From Sediminibacillus halophilus (GTDB lineage Bacteria > Bacillota > Bacilli > Bacillales > Amphibacillaceae), in the NCBI RefSeq assembly GCF_900103695.1, contig NZ_FNHF01000003.1, positions 186,001 through 250,000 of the forward strand: a DNA stretch of 64,000 bases, given 5' to 3'. Under the pieces are notes generated by a model. That model was not told the DNA's origin and did not search any database. It saw only the letters and a list, made by a program, of their open reading frames with translations. This document shows, one piece after another, positions 29,183 to 37,431 of the stretch (the stretch's first letter is position 1; each line of letters begins with the position of its first letter). A program made the translations under genes and the position numbers.

Positions 29183-30739
29183 ATGTCCTGGATGAAACGA
29201 GATGATTTAATCATCCATTACCAATGGATTAAATCGGAAGACCCGTTCGCTAATGAAACTTTGATTCTTATTCATGGAATCGGATTGGATATGTACTCAT
29301 GGGACTTTGTCATTCCATATTTTCGTAAACATTATCATATTTTGCGCTATGATTTGCGGGGGCATGGAGAAAGTGATGCAGGCATAGAAAAAAGAAACAT
29401 CGATGTTTTAACTGGGGATCTTCTCTTCCTGATGAAGGAATTATCGATAGAAACTTATCATTTGATCGGACAGGGATTGGGTGGATTCGTCGGCGTAAAA
29501 ATAGCGGGACAGCAGCCTGGCCAATTAAGAACCGTGATATTGTTCAGTGTACCGATTCATTATCCAAAACAGATGGGGGACAAGGTCGTCAGTCAGAGGA
29601 AGTATATGGTTGATGGACAGGAAAACATGCTGGCCATGGGGAAAGAAATCGTCGATAAGGCCTGCTACATACCTACAGAAGCAAAGGCATCCACACTGCT
29701 GAACGCTTACAAAAAAGTATCACCGGAGGTCTACTTTGAATTGTTCCATACCGGTTTTGGCCCTGAGGGGGTAGAAAGTCTACGAAGGATAAAGGTTCCC
29801 ATTCTGATCTTGTCCGGTTCAGAGGATGTTATATTCCCTCCTGAATTATCCAGCGCTATCCTGAACTTTAATCCGAACGCACGGTGTTATACCGTGCCAG
29901 AGGCGGCATTCATGATTCAGATGGACCAGCCCAAATTGGTTGCTGACTGGATTGGCGGTTTTATCCAGAAACATCGTAACTCCTCTTCTTCTATCAGTCT
30001 GTTAGAGCATGACTATCAAAAACACCTCACATCAGAATTGTATTCCGAAATAAGAGGGTTGATGGAGCAGGATACGAAAAAACCCGGACAAGGTAACATC
30101 CTCTTGGTAAATACTATCCATGGCTTTTCTGTTTATTTGAACGGTAATCGATTATTTGAAGGGTGGGGAAAAAGGAAGGCGAAGCAGCTTCTAATCTATT
30201 TGAGCATTCAACAATCAGCAACCAGAGAGGAACTTTGCGATATATTCTGGCCAGAGGCCGATTTGGGTAACGCCAGGAATCGTCTGCGTGTAGCATTGCA
30301 TCATTTGAAACAGTTGTTGGAAAGAAACGGTTTTGCCTATGATGATCCAATATTAATTACGGACAGGGAGCATGTTTTTCTCCAGGCAAAACTAAAATCC
30401 GATCTACAAAGTCTCCTTGATTCAATCCGGCTGGCAAATCGCTTGAAAGGCGATGATGAAAAGGCGTCAAGATTTAAACAGCTGCTGTCTGAGCAAAGTG
30501 AAAACATGATGCCTGGATTATATGAGGACTGGTTTCTCGAAATGCGCAGTTGGATTGAGAAGCAGCGGGCAGAAATGGCCTTATTTTTAGCTGACTGGTT
30601 TGAGGATAAAAGGGATTATAAATCCGCCGCTTTCTATCTGGAATTGTACTGTTCCTACTATGGTGAAGACGAAGAGTTGAACGGCAGAATATTGTATCTG
30701 AATGAACATCGCAATGCCTACAAAAACAATTTCAAATGA
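29183..30739 (+). CDS. pseudo-alpha/beta-hydrolase fused to a SARP/BTAD-like DNA-binding domain
   Basis: A 518-aa protein; start at the ATG after AGGAGGTGG. Residues about 1-265 are an alpha/beta hydrolase fold: oxyanion segment LILIHGIGLDMYSW and YDLRGHGESD. The nucleophile elbow normally reading GHSLGG is GQGLGG (Gly98 in place of Ser), and the catalytic His position (usually PxAGHxxxxxxP) reads PEAAFMIQMDQP (Phe243). The acid Asp215 (SGSEDVIFPP) remains. Residues about 305-396 match the winged helix of SARP-type regulators (FSVYLNGNRLFEGWGKRKAK, WPEADLGNARNRLRVALHHL), followed by a short BTAD-like helical tail. It is probably a ligand-sensing transcription factor whose enzyme domain has become a receptor. 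The target gene is unknown. Confidence 0.82.
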   Translation: MSWMKRDDLIIHYQWIKSEDPFANETLILIHGIGLDMYSWDFVIPYFRKHYHILRYDLRGHGESDAGIEKRNIDVLTGDLLFLMKELSIETYHLIGQGLGGFVGVKIAGQQPGQLRTVILFSVPIHYPKQMGDKVVSQRKYMVDGQENMLAMGKEIVDKACYIPTEAKASTLLNAYKKVSPEVYFELFHTGFGPEGVESLRRIKVPILILSGSEDVIFPPELSSAILNFNPNARCYTVPEAAFMIQMDQPKLVADWIGGFIQKHRNSSSSISLLEHDYQKHLTSELYSEIRGLMEQDTKKPGQGNILLVNTIHGFSVYLNGNRLFEGWGKRKAKQLLIYLSIQQSATREELCDIFWPEADLGNARNRLRVALHHLKQLLERNGFAYDDPILITDREHVFLQAKLKSDLQSLLDSIRLANRLKGDDEKASRFKQLLSEQSENMMPGLYEDWFLEMRSWIEKQRAEMALFLADWFEDKRDYKSAAFYLELYCSYYGEDEELNGRILYLNEHRNAYKNNFK

Positions 30740-30950
30740 GGAAATCTTAATTGCTGTTGGTGGTTTTTGTCTGTCAGAGGACATTTCCATCAACCTGGTC
30801 TTTTGTAATCATTTATAAAATTTCTTTAACAACTTTGCTTCATTTCCCCTTTTTAGCGGGCTATGTAATGAAGGTGTAATGAGTCATCTAGTAAAATGGG
30901 GTTAGAAAAAACGAAGGCTGGGATTCTCATTCATGCTTCTTGCCGGAAAA

Positions 30951-31061
30951 ACTCAGATAAGGGCAAACCTATTGAAAGATAGGGACGCAAAGCCACAGGT
31001 CTTCTATTGGAAACAATAATGACGGCTGGGCCGCCTGAAATACTTATGTATTTTGGGAGGG
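30951..31061 (+). promoter_or_regulatory. class I cyclic-di-GMP (GEMM-I) riboswitch with ribosome-site-sequestering platform
   Basis: The GEMM-I core is readable in order: AGGGCAAACC (30960-30969), hairpin CCTAT/ATAGG capped by GAAA, GGGACGCAAAGCC (30982-30994), long second arm with TATTG-GAAA-CAATA, and GGCTGGGCCGCCTGA. TCAG at 30953 can pair with CTGA at 31035 as the base stem. Directly overlapping, CCGCCTGAAATAC (31031-31043) can instead pair with GTATTTTGGGAGG (31048-31060) over the TTAT loop, with one mismatch and two G-T pairs, burying the GGGAGG ribosome site of the next gene. Ligand binding should favour the base stem and free the site, suggesting an ON switch. The direction of control is inferred. 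Confidence 0.88.
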
Positions 31062-31068
31062 AATTATC

Positions 31069-31257
31069 GTGAACGTTTATGAAAAGCTTGATCAGGAATG
31101 GGTAGACTTGATGGTAGAAGCGAAGGAGCTGGGAATTGGGATAGAGGAGTTGCAGGAGTTTTTAGAGAATCAAGGCCAGTTTAAGCGGAATGTCACGTAT
31201 TATGCGTTGATCTCCAAACAGGAGCAACGCAAGGTGGAACAAACCGGAGAGTCCTGA
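31069..31257 (+). CDS. SinI-like antirepressor
   Basis: A 62-aa protein starting at GTG behind GGGAGG. The segment LDQEWVDLMVEAKELGIGIE followed by ELQEFL matches the SinR-binding helix pair of SinI (LDQEWVELMVEAKEANISPE). SinI binds the biofilm repressor SinR and releases it from DNA, switching on matrix genes. The C-terminal 25 residues are polar and unlike B. subtilis SinI. It is directly downstream of a c-di-GMP riboswitch and followed by a terminator, so it is a stand-alone unit without sinR, which must be elsewhere. Small two-helix SinI paralogues exist, so the partner may also be another SinR-like regulator. Confidence 0.85.
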   Translation: MNVYEKLDQEWVDLMVEAKELGIGIEELQEFLENQGQFKRNVTYYALISKQEQRKVEQTGES

Positions 31258-31323
31258 TAACTTAGTGCTGAACATGTCCGTTCATAAGGAACGTAAAATC
31301 CGGCTATCACGGTAGTTAACAAA

Positions 31324-31362
31324 TAAACGCTTGGATATATGAATGTATCCAAGCGTTTTTAT
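31324..31362 (+). terminator. strong terminator after the SinI-like gene
   Basis: AAACGCTTGGATA and TATCCAAGCGTTT pair perfectly with an 8-nt loop and a T tail. Confidence 0.93.
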
Positions 31363-31394
31363 CTTGCTTTCTCCACTGAAGCCACTCGAAATTA

Positions 31395-31709
31395 TTAAGC
31401 TGTCGGAGAAAGGATTTGTTTTTGCTCTAATTGTGCTTTGGCTGCCTCATCGGCAGGCTTGTAGCCCTTCTCGATAAGCTCTTTTATGTAGATTTTGTTA
31501 TAGACAAAGGAAAAAACTACCCCGCTTATCCAAGCCCCAATACCTAATGTGAAAGAACCAAGAATGGCCTCAATTATGAACATAATCGCCGCCCATTTTA
31601 AGTCCCCGCGGAATAAGGCCGGGAAAAATCCAAAAAAGAAAGTAGTCCAGCTAAACCCAACCTTTACTACTTTTGTTAAACCCGCTTCATTTTGCAGTGT
31701 TACTTTCAT
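31395..31709 (-). CDS. small integral membrane protein
   Basis: A 104-aa protein with two to three hydrophobic segments. The motif GFSWTTFFFGFFPALFRGDL followed by KWAA is typical of small Bacillaceae/phage-associated membrane proteins sometimes named HrgC- or DUF2628-like. The ribosome site AAAGGAGG is strong. The C-terminal tail is charged and cytosolic. I cannot assign a function. Confidence 0.75.
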   Translation of the reverse strand: MKVTLQNEAGLTKVVKVGFSWTTFFFGFFPALFRGDLKWAAIMFIIEAILGSFTLGIGAWISGVVFSFVYNKIYIKELIEKGYKPADEAAKAQLEQKQILSPTA

Positions 31710-32046
31710 TCCAACTCCTCCTTTCGATTTTTTAAAAATAGAGTAAGAATGAGAAAAACCAAATAAGAAAAAAGAACTATGAATCCGGCAAACTGTACTC
31801 TATTTTTTCTAATAATACTACAAAATACCTATTCTGTTAACAATTATTTTCGACAGGAGGATGTTTTTTTCGCCAAAAGGCCAATTGAGCATGCGTCGGA
31901 AGCATAAATGTTTTCAAAGTTTCGTGAACAAGTAACCAGATTTGCCACGTATTATCAAAGCCGACTCGCTTTTAGCTTAATGCTCAGCCAATCAATAATG
32001 ATTTATCATATTTAAGGATTAATAAGAAATAACTAAGGAAGGGCAT
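31710..32046. other. AT-rich intergenic stretch, nothing recognised
   Basis: It holds the promoter of the small membrane protein on the minus strand but no ORF with a ribosome site and no repeat I could support. Confidence 0.5.
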
Positions 32047-32083
32047 AAAAAAGACAGGCCTGATAACACCAAGCCTGTCTTTG
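32047..32083 (-). terminator. terminator of the hxlR-type gene
   Basis: AAAGACAGGC pairs with GCCTGTCTTT; on the minus strand it is followed by TTTTTTATG and lies 3 bp after the HxlR stop codon. Confidence 0.9.
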
Positions 32084-32085
32084 TT

Positions 32086-32448
32086 TTACCTGTTCAATAC
32101 GCTTTCTTCCAACACCTCTGTTTTGTCTCCATACACCTTGGTGATATGCTGATCCCCCCAGGCACACAGTGCGTCGAGAATCCCTTCCAGGCTTTTTCCG
32201 TAGTCACTCAATTCATATTCGACTTTCGGCGGCACTTGGTTGTAAATAATCCGGTTGATCACGCCGTCCTCTTCTAATTCTCGAAGCTGCTGTGTCAGCA
32301 TTTTTTGGGTGATATTCGGCATCAAGCGCTTCAGCTCGCTTGTCCGCTTTTTTCCATGGGTAAGGTGGCAAAGGATCACGCATTTCCATTTGCCCCCGAT
32401 CACTTCTAATGTTGCTTCTACCGATATATTATACTTCTTTTTTCTCAT
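32086..32448 (-). CDS. HxlR-family winged-helix regulator
   Basis: A 120-aa regulator; start at the ATG after AAGGAGAA, eight codons inside the open frame. The HxlR core reads VIGGKWKCVILCHLTHGKKR, TQKMLTQQLRELEEDGVI, with the wing PPKVEYELSDYGKSLE. It is divergent from an MFS exporter/aldo-keto reductase operon with a 160-bp shared control region. HxlR proteins often sense electrophiles through a Cys; Cys residues are present in KWKCVILC. It probably represses or activates the divergent operon. Confidence 0.92.
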   Translation of the reverse strand: MRKKKYNISVEATLEVIGGKWKCVILCHLTHGKKRTSELKRLMPNITQKMLTQQLRELEEDGVINRIIYNQVPPKVEYELSDYGKSLEGILDALCAWGDQHITKVYGDKTEVLEESVLNR

Positions 32449-32514
32449 TGTATTTTCTCCTTCCATAGGCACTAAAAAGTACCTACATTACTTTATGGTT
32501 CCTATATCACTTTA

Positions 32515-32526
32515 AAGTACGTACTT
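32515..32526 (+). promoter_or_regulatory. palindrome in the hxlR/MFS control region
   Basis: AAGTACGTACTT is a perfect 12-bp palindrome. Related half-sites AAGTACCTAC and ATTACTTTA occur about 35 bp away next to the hxlR-type gene. GTAC-centred repeats of this kind are seen at HxlR-type operators, so they are candidate binding sites. Confidence 0.5.
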
Positions 32527-32610
32527 CCTATTTTTGTTTCTGTGTACCATAATAACATTTGCCGGCAATGATAGCCATCATTATTCAAATTCAAGAGGAG
32601 GAAAATATCC

Positions 32611-33822
32611 ATGACAATAGAAAAAAAGCGTAGTGTATTAGCTTTGTTGGCTTTGGCGGTAAGTGCCTTTGCCATCGGGACTACGGAATTCATCAGTGTC
32701 GGTCTCCTGCCGCTAATTTCGGAGGATTTGCATGTTTCTGTCACGACAGCAGGATTGACCGTATCGTTATATGCCTTGGGAGTGACCTTCGGGGCACCGG
32801 TGTTGACGTCAGTGACCGCATCCATGTCACGTAAATCACTGTTGCTCTGGATCATGGTTGTTTTTATTATCGGAAACAGTATTGCGGCAAGTGCCACAAG
32901 TGTCGGGGTACTGCTTGCAGCCCGAGTGCTATCGGCATTTTCTCACGGCGTGTTCATGTCGATAGGATCGACTATTGCCGCTAACCTGGTACCGGAAAAC
33001 CGCAGGGCCAGTGCTATCTCGGTCATGTTTACCGGGCTTACCGTCGCGACGGTGACTGGTGTTCCGTTCGGTACATTTTTGGGTCAGCAGTTTGGATGGA
33101 GACTCTCCTTTATGGCGATTGTCCTGATAGGAGTAATTGCCTTTATCGCCAACAGTATTTTAGTTCCGGCTAATTTGAAGACGAGTGCCAGGACATCTTT
33201 TGCCGATCAGGTGAAACTGGTGACGAACGGCAGATTGCTGCTTGTCTTTGTGATTACGGCTTTGGGCTATGGAGGTACGTTTGTCGTTTTCACTTATTTA
33301 TCTCCATTGCTGCAGGATATAACCGGATTTAAACAAGGGACTGTGGCGGTACTGCTGCTTGTCTATGGTCTGGCAATAGCTGTTGGAAACATGATCGGCG
33401 GGAAACTGTCCAACAAAAATCCGATTACAGCTTTGCTGTTTATGTTCATCATTCAGGCAATCGTGTTATTCACGTTGACATTTACCGCTCCGTTCAAAGT
33501 GGCCGGACTGGCGACGATCATATTAATGGGCTTGTTTGCGTTTATGAATGTTCCCGGGCTGCAGGTGTACGTTGTCATGTTGGCGGAACGTTTTGTGCCA
33601 AGTGCAGTCGATGTGGCATCCGCCATAAATATTGCCGCCTTCAATGCCGGAATTGCGATTGGCTCCTATATGGGAGGAATCATAACCGACTCCATCGGAC
33701 TGATTCATACTGGCTGGCTTGGCGGATTGATGGTAACCGCCGCTGTTCTGCTTACCGTATGGAGCAGGGCCTTGGAGAAAAAAGATCGTGTGGAGCAAAT
33801 CGTACAGGAAGAAGCTTGTTGA
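32611..33822 (+). CDS. MFS drug:H+ antiporter, DHA1 family (YdhP/YbcL-like)
   Basis: A 403-aa exporter with 12 hydrophobic helices; ATG after AGAGGAGG. The start LALAVSAFAIGTTEFISVGL and LLPLISEDLHVSVTTAGLTV match the AraJ/YdhP/chloramphenicol-resistance branch. It probably exports small toxic organics. It forms an operon with the aldo/keto reductase 45 bp downstream, suggesting a joint response to a reactive carbonyl or drug, likely under the divergent HxlR regulator. Confidence 0.9.
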   Translation: MTIEKKRSVLALLALAVSAFAIGTTEFISVGLLPLISEDLHVSVTTAGLTVSLYALGVTFGAPVLTSVTASMSRKSLLLWIMVVFIIGNSIAASATSVGVLLAARVLSAFSHGVFMSIGSTIAANLVPENRRASAISVMFTGLTVATVTGVPFGTFLGQQFGWRLSFMAIVLIGVIAFIANSILVPANLKTSARTSFADQVKLVTNGRLLLVFVITALGYGGTFVVFTYLSPLLQDITGFKQGTVAVLLLVYGLAIAVGNMIGGKLSNKNPITALLFMFIIQAIVLFTLTFTAPFKVAGLATIILMGLFAFMNVPGLQVYVVMLAERFVPSAVDVASAINIAAFNAGIAIGSYMGGIITDSIGLIHTGWLGGLMVTAAVLLTVWSRALEKKDRVEQIVQEEAC

Positions 33823-33866
33823 GTATTATTAATCAATTATTTTTGATAAAACAGGAGGAATTAAAG

Positions 33867-34709
33867 ATGACAAACCATTTACAAGCAGTGACAACATTGA
33901 ACAACGGGGCAAAAATGCCTTGGCTCGGGCTTGGCGTATTTAAAGTGGAAGAAGGGTCGGAACTGGTGGAGGCTGTCAAAACAGCCATCATAGAAGGCTA
34001 TCGTAGTATAGACACGGCCGCCATATATGGGAATGAAGCAGGCGTCGGACAAGGAATCAAGGAAGGAATAAAAGCTGCCGGTATCCGCCGTGAAGATTTG
34101 TTTGTCACATCGAAAGTATGGAACGACCATTTGGATTATGAGGGGACGCTTCAAGCATTTGAAACGAGTCTGGAAAAGCTGGGGCTGGACTATTTGGACC
34201 TGTATTTGATCCACTGGCCGGGAAATAGCAAATATAAACAGGTATGGAGTGCTCTCGAGACACTTTATAAAAAGGACCGCATTCGCTCGATTGGTGTCAG
34301 CAATTTTCAAATCCACCATCTGGAGGAATTAATCAAAGACGCAATCATCAAACCGGTAATCAATCAGGTTGAACGGCATCCGAAGTTGACACAGAAGGAA
34401 CTTTTAGCCTTTTGCCAGCAGCATGATATCCAGCTGGAGGCCTGGTCGCCGCTTATGCAGGGACAGATTCTGGATCATCCAGTGTTGCTGGAAATCGCGG
34501 CAAAATATAATAAGTCCACGGCACAGGTTATTCTGCGTTGGGACTTGCAGCAGCAAATCGTCGTTATCCCTAAGTCGACGAAAGCACACCGGATCAAGGC
34601 GAATGCCGATCTTTTCGATTTTGAACTGACAAAAGAAGATACCGAACAAATTGATAATCTGAACGAAAACCACCGGGTAGGACCAGACCCGGACACTTTT
34701 GACTTTTAA
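33867..34709 (+). CDS. aldo/keto reductase (YvgN/2,5-diketo-gluconate reductase type)
   Basis: A 280-aa AKR5-type enzyme; start at the ATG behind ACAGGAGG. The catalytic tetrad is visible: Asp and Tyr in SIDTAAIYGNE, Lys in TSKVWNDH and His in YLIHWPG. VGVSNF-like IGVSNFQIHHLEEL and the NADPH-binding IPKSTKAHRIKAN follow. Close relatives reduce methylglyoxal and other reactive aldehydes. It is co-transcribed with the MFS exporter. Confidence 0.92.
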   Translation: MTNHLQAVTTLNNGAKMPWLGLGVFKVEEGSELVEAVKTAIIEGYRSIDTAAIYGNEAGVGQGIKEGIKAAGIRREDLFVTSKVWNDHLDYEGTLQAFETSLEKLGLDYLDLYLIHWPGNSKYKQVWSALETLYKKDRIRSIGVSNFQIHHLEELIKDAIIKPVINQVERHPKLTQKELLAFCQQHDIQLEAWSPLMQGQILDHPVLLEIAAKYNKSTAQVILRWDLQQQIVVIPKSTKAHRIKANADLFDFELTKEDTEQIDNLNENHRVGPDPDTFDF

Positions 34710-34713
34710 TGAA

Positions 34714-34747
34714 GAAAGGCTATAGACATGTGTCTATAGCCTTTTTT
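34714..34747. terminator. bidirectional terminator between two convergent genes
   Basis: AAAGGCTATAGACA and TGTCTATAGCCTTT form a perfect 14-bp stem with a 2-nt loop and T runs on both sides. The stop codon of the convergent nitronate monooxygenase gene lies inside the stem. Confidence 0.92.
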
Positions 34748-35783
34748 GCGCCTGAAGTGCTTCGTGCTGCTGCTCCACCAATCTTGAAACGATTTCCGCT
34801 GCCGGTAAATCCAGGGCCATCTGATAGCCTTGTCCAGCCCATAACGCCATTGCTTCCAAGTCTTTCGCCTCTGCTGCAGCTTTTCGAATCGGCTTGGTCA
34901 TGTAGTGGACAAAAGGGTAGGCTGCAGGTGCAGCTTCGTCATTTTGCTGGATAAAGGCATTTTTCAGTCCACGGGCTCGCCTGCCGGTAAACGCTCGGGT
35001 GACAGTTGTTCCCGAGAAACGGTTGTCTGCAAGTGCCTGTTTATGCAGGGGCTTTGCACCGCTCTCCGGACAACGCAAAAAGGCAGTACCCAACTGGACC
35101 GCTTCCGCCCCCGCTATCAGCAAAGCAGCTATATCTTGTCCGTGCATGATGCCTCCTGCGGCGATCAAGGGAAGATCTACCTGCTGCTTGACCAGACGCA
35201 GTAAAGGGAGGAGCGAAAAGTCTTCTGTCTCATTGTTGTTTTGAAATGAACTTCGGTGGCCGCCGGCTTCAATTCCTTGCAAACACAAGGCATCTGCTCC
35301 TGCTTGAGCAGCTTCCGTGGCCTCCTCAGGCGAAGTGACGGTTACGATGACATAGCTGCCGCTTTGTTTCAATCTGTCCAGGACGCTCGGAGCAGGGCAG
35401 CCAAAGGTGAAACTGACAATCGGGATGTGCTCGTCAATCATTACTTCAAGCTTGGTCTCCCAGTCGTCGTCATCGTTTTTGGCATCACCGGGGGAGACAG
35501 CTAACCGCTTAGCTGTGTGTTCCAGTCTGCCCGCATAGTCATCGAGTGTTGTCGACGCTACTGTATCCTCGCTTGGAACAAACAGGTTTACCCCAAAAGC
35601 TTGGCTCGTAAGTTTTCGGGTTTGTTTGATTTCCTCCCGCACTTCCTGGCCAGTCTTGTACCCGGCAGCAAGAAAGCCAAGCCCGCCGGCATTGCAAACC
35701 GCCGCTGCTAAAGTCGGGTTTGCCGTTCCGCCGGCCATTGGTGCTTGTATGATCGGATGCTTAGAAAAGGATGATAGTCTCAT
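34734..35783 (-). CDS. nitronate monooxygenase
   Basis: A 349-aa FMN-dependent TIM-barrel enzyme of the nitronate monooxygenase/2-nitropropane dioxygenase family. It shows PIIQAPMAGGTANPTLAAAV near the start, SFTFGCP, the catalytic-region GADALCLQGIEAGGHRSS, PLIAAGGIMHGQDI and GAEAVQLGTAFL for flavin phosphate binding. It oxidises toxic alkyl nitronates such as propionate-3-nitronate. It is monocistronic and convergent with the HxlR-linked operon. Confidence 0.93.
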   Translation of the reverse strand: MRLSSFSKHPIIQAPMAGGTANPTLAAAVCNAGGLGFLAAGYKTGQEVREEIKQTRKLTSQAFGVNLFVPSEDTVASTTLDDYAGRLEHTAKRLAVSPGDAKNDDDDWETKLEVMIDEHIPIVSFTFGCPAPSVLDRLKQSGSYVIVTVTSPEEATEAAQAGADALCLQGIEAGGHRSSFQNNNETEDFSLLPLLRLVKQQVDLPLIAAGGIMHGQDIAALLIAGAEAVQLGTAFLRCPESGAKPLHKQALADNRFSGTTVTRAFTGRRARGLKNAFIQQNDEAAPAAYPFVHYMTKPIRKAAAEAKDLEAMALWAGQGYQMALDLPAAEIVSRLVEQQHEALQAQKRL

Positions 35784-35865
35784 TGTAATCCTCCTGTTTT
35801 TTAAAACGGTTCATCTAATACTTCTCTGTTTGAAGGGGAATTCCTTCAATAAAGAGAGTCTGACA

Positions 35866-35900
35866 ACAAAAAGCCTGTCCACAACAAGCGTAGACAGGGT
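35866..35900 (-). terminator. terminator of the symporter gene
   Basis: On the minus strand CCTGTC pairs with GACAGG across a long loop, followed by CTTTTTG. It lies about 14 bp after the stop at 35914 and the stem is short. Confidence 0.55.
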
Positions 35901-35913
35901 GCCATTACAATCA

Positions 35914-37155
35914 TTATTCATTTGCAGTTTTAGCTGGTTTCGGTTTTCTTGCTTCCGTTTTGTCAATAATCGAGGTGCCGACCAGGTCGCCAGTGACATT
36001 GAGGGCAGTACAGCCCATCCCGACAAGGGCATCGATGGCTGTCAGCAGGCCGACTGCTTCCATCGGCAGGTTCAGCTGGGCGAAAACCGTGGCAATCATG
36101 ATAATCCCGGCCCCGGGGACTCCTGCCGTGCCGATCGAGGCGAGGGTGCCGATCAATACAACCTGCAGCATATCCGTGAAGCTGAGCGGGTCACCGATTA
36201 TATTGGCCGCAAAAACTGCAGAAACGGCGATTCGGATGGCTGCACCGTCCATGTTGATTGTTGCTCCAAGCGGCAGGCTGAAGCCGTAGAGGCTGCGTGA
36301 CAGCCCTAAATTATCCGCGGCGTTCAAGGTCAACGGTAACGTACCTGAACTGCTTTGGGTGGCGAACGCGGTCAGCATCGGAGTCCGGGCCTGGGAGAAA
36401 AAGCGCCCCGGGTTGAACTTGGCCAGAAGTAGGAAAACGACATAGAGAAGGACTTGAGCTATTAAAGCGATATAAAGAACGGCAACCATATTGCCCAGCT
36501 CAAGTAACGTATCGATCCCCTGGCTGCCGACCGTGTTTGCGACAATCGCAAAAATACCAATCGGAACGTATTGAAGGATCACCTTCATGATGGTCAGTGT
36601 TGCTTCATTCAATCCGTTGATGACTTTGTAGACACTTTCCCCCAGTTCCGCATAGCTTTCTGAAGAACGAAGAGAAGAAATGGCGATCCCGAAGGCAAAA
36701 GCAGTAAATATGATTCCGAGCAGATTTAAATCCGTAAAAGCCGTGGCTATATTGTCCGGAACGATATTCAGCAAGACACTTGTCACGCCTGGGTTGTCCG
36801 GAACCTCGACCGCTTCACTGTTTCCCAGGGTCATCCCGGTACCCGGCTGGAAAACGCTGGCGATAGTAACACCGATGATAATGGCAAAGGCAGAGGAAAC
36901 AATGTAGTAAAGGAACACTTTCCCGCCCATCCTTCCGAGACTGCCGGTTTCCGCTTGATTAATGCCTACCATCAGCGTAAACAATACTAAAGGAATAATC
37001 AGAAATTTAAGCAGACGGATCAACAAATCGCCAAGCGGTTCTAATATGGAAGCCTCATTGCCAAAAAGAAGGCCGGTTATGACGCCGAGTATAAGAGCAG
37101 TGGTTATTTTAACAATCAAGGATGTATCAAGGTAGACTCTCCATATTTTTTTCAT
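35914..37155 (-). CDS. dicarboxylate/amino acid:cation symporter (DAACS, GltP/DctP-like)
   Basis: A 413-aa protein; ATG 7 bp after AAAGGAG (a TTG directly before it is also possible). It has eight helices plus two re-entrant loops: the serine-rich HP1 equivalent SSSGTLPLTLNAAD, the substrate-site GATINMDGAAI (the NMDGT motif here ends in A), and AGVPGAGIIMI. The family imports glutamate, aspartate or C4-dicarboxylates with Na+ or H+. NMDGA in place of NMDGT suggests altered cation or substrate preference. Confidence 0.93.
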   Translation of the reverse strand: MKKIWRVYLDTSLIVKITTALILGVITGLLFGNEASILEPLGDLLIRLLKFLIIPLVLFTLMVGINQAETGSLGRMGGKVFLYYIVSSAFAIIIGVTIASVFQPGTGMTLGNSEAVEVPDNPGVTSVLLNIVPDNIATAFTDLNLLGIIFTAFAFGIAISSLRSSESYAELGESVYKVINGLNEATLTIMKVILQYVPIGIFAIVANTVGSQGIDTLLELGNMVAVLYIALIAQVLLYVVFLLLAKFNPGRFFSQARTPMLTAFATQSSSGTLPLTLNAADNLGLSRSLYGFSLPLGATINMDGAAIRIAVSAVFAANIIGDPLSFTDMLQVVLIGTLASIGTAGVPGAGIIMIATVFAQLNLPMEAVGLLTAIDALVGMGCTALNVTGDLVGTSIIDKTEARKPKPAKTANE

Positions 37156-37305
37156 CAAATGACTCCTTTGTTTGGATTCTATTATTACTCCTAGTAGATT
37201 ACTGGGAATTTACGTTAATAACATACAAGACATATAGAATGGAGTCAAAAGCCCTGCTTTGCTTGCAAATGTCGCTTTTTAACGAAAAAATGAAGATCTA
37301 AGTAG

Positions 37306-37348
37306 TTGACAATATTTCCTTCATGCATATAATTTGGATTAGGTAAAC
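37306..37348 (+). promoter_or_regulatory. mnt promoter with MntR-like operator
   Basis: TTGACA (37306) and TATAAT (37328) are separated by 16 bp. Immediately downstream TTTGGATTAGGTAAAC resembles the MntR box (TTTgCCTTAaGGAAAC in B. subtilis), covering the expected transcription start. The promoter is clear; the operator is a tentative match. Confidence 0.6.
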
Positions 37349-37431
37349 TTTTTGTTATTAATGAAAAACAGGCAAAGGCGTTTTTTTAGAGTTAAATTTG
37401 CCCTTGGGAAAAATTAGTGGAGGTGGGAAAT

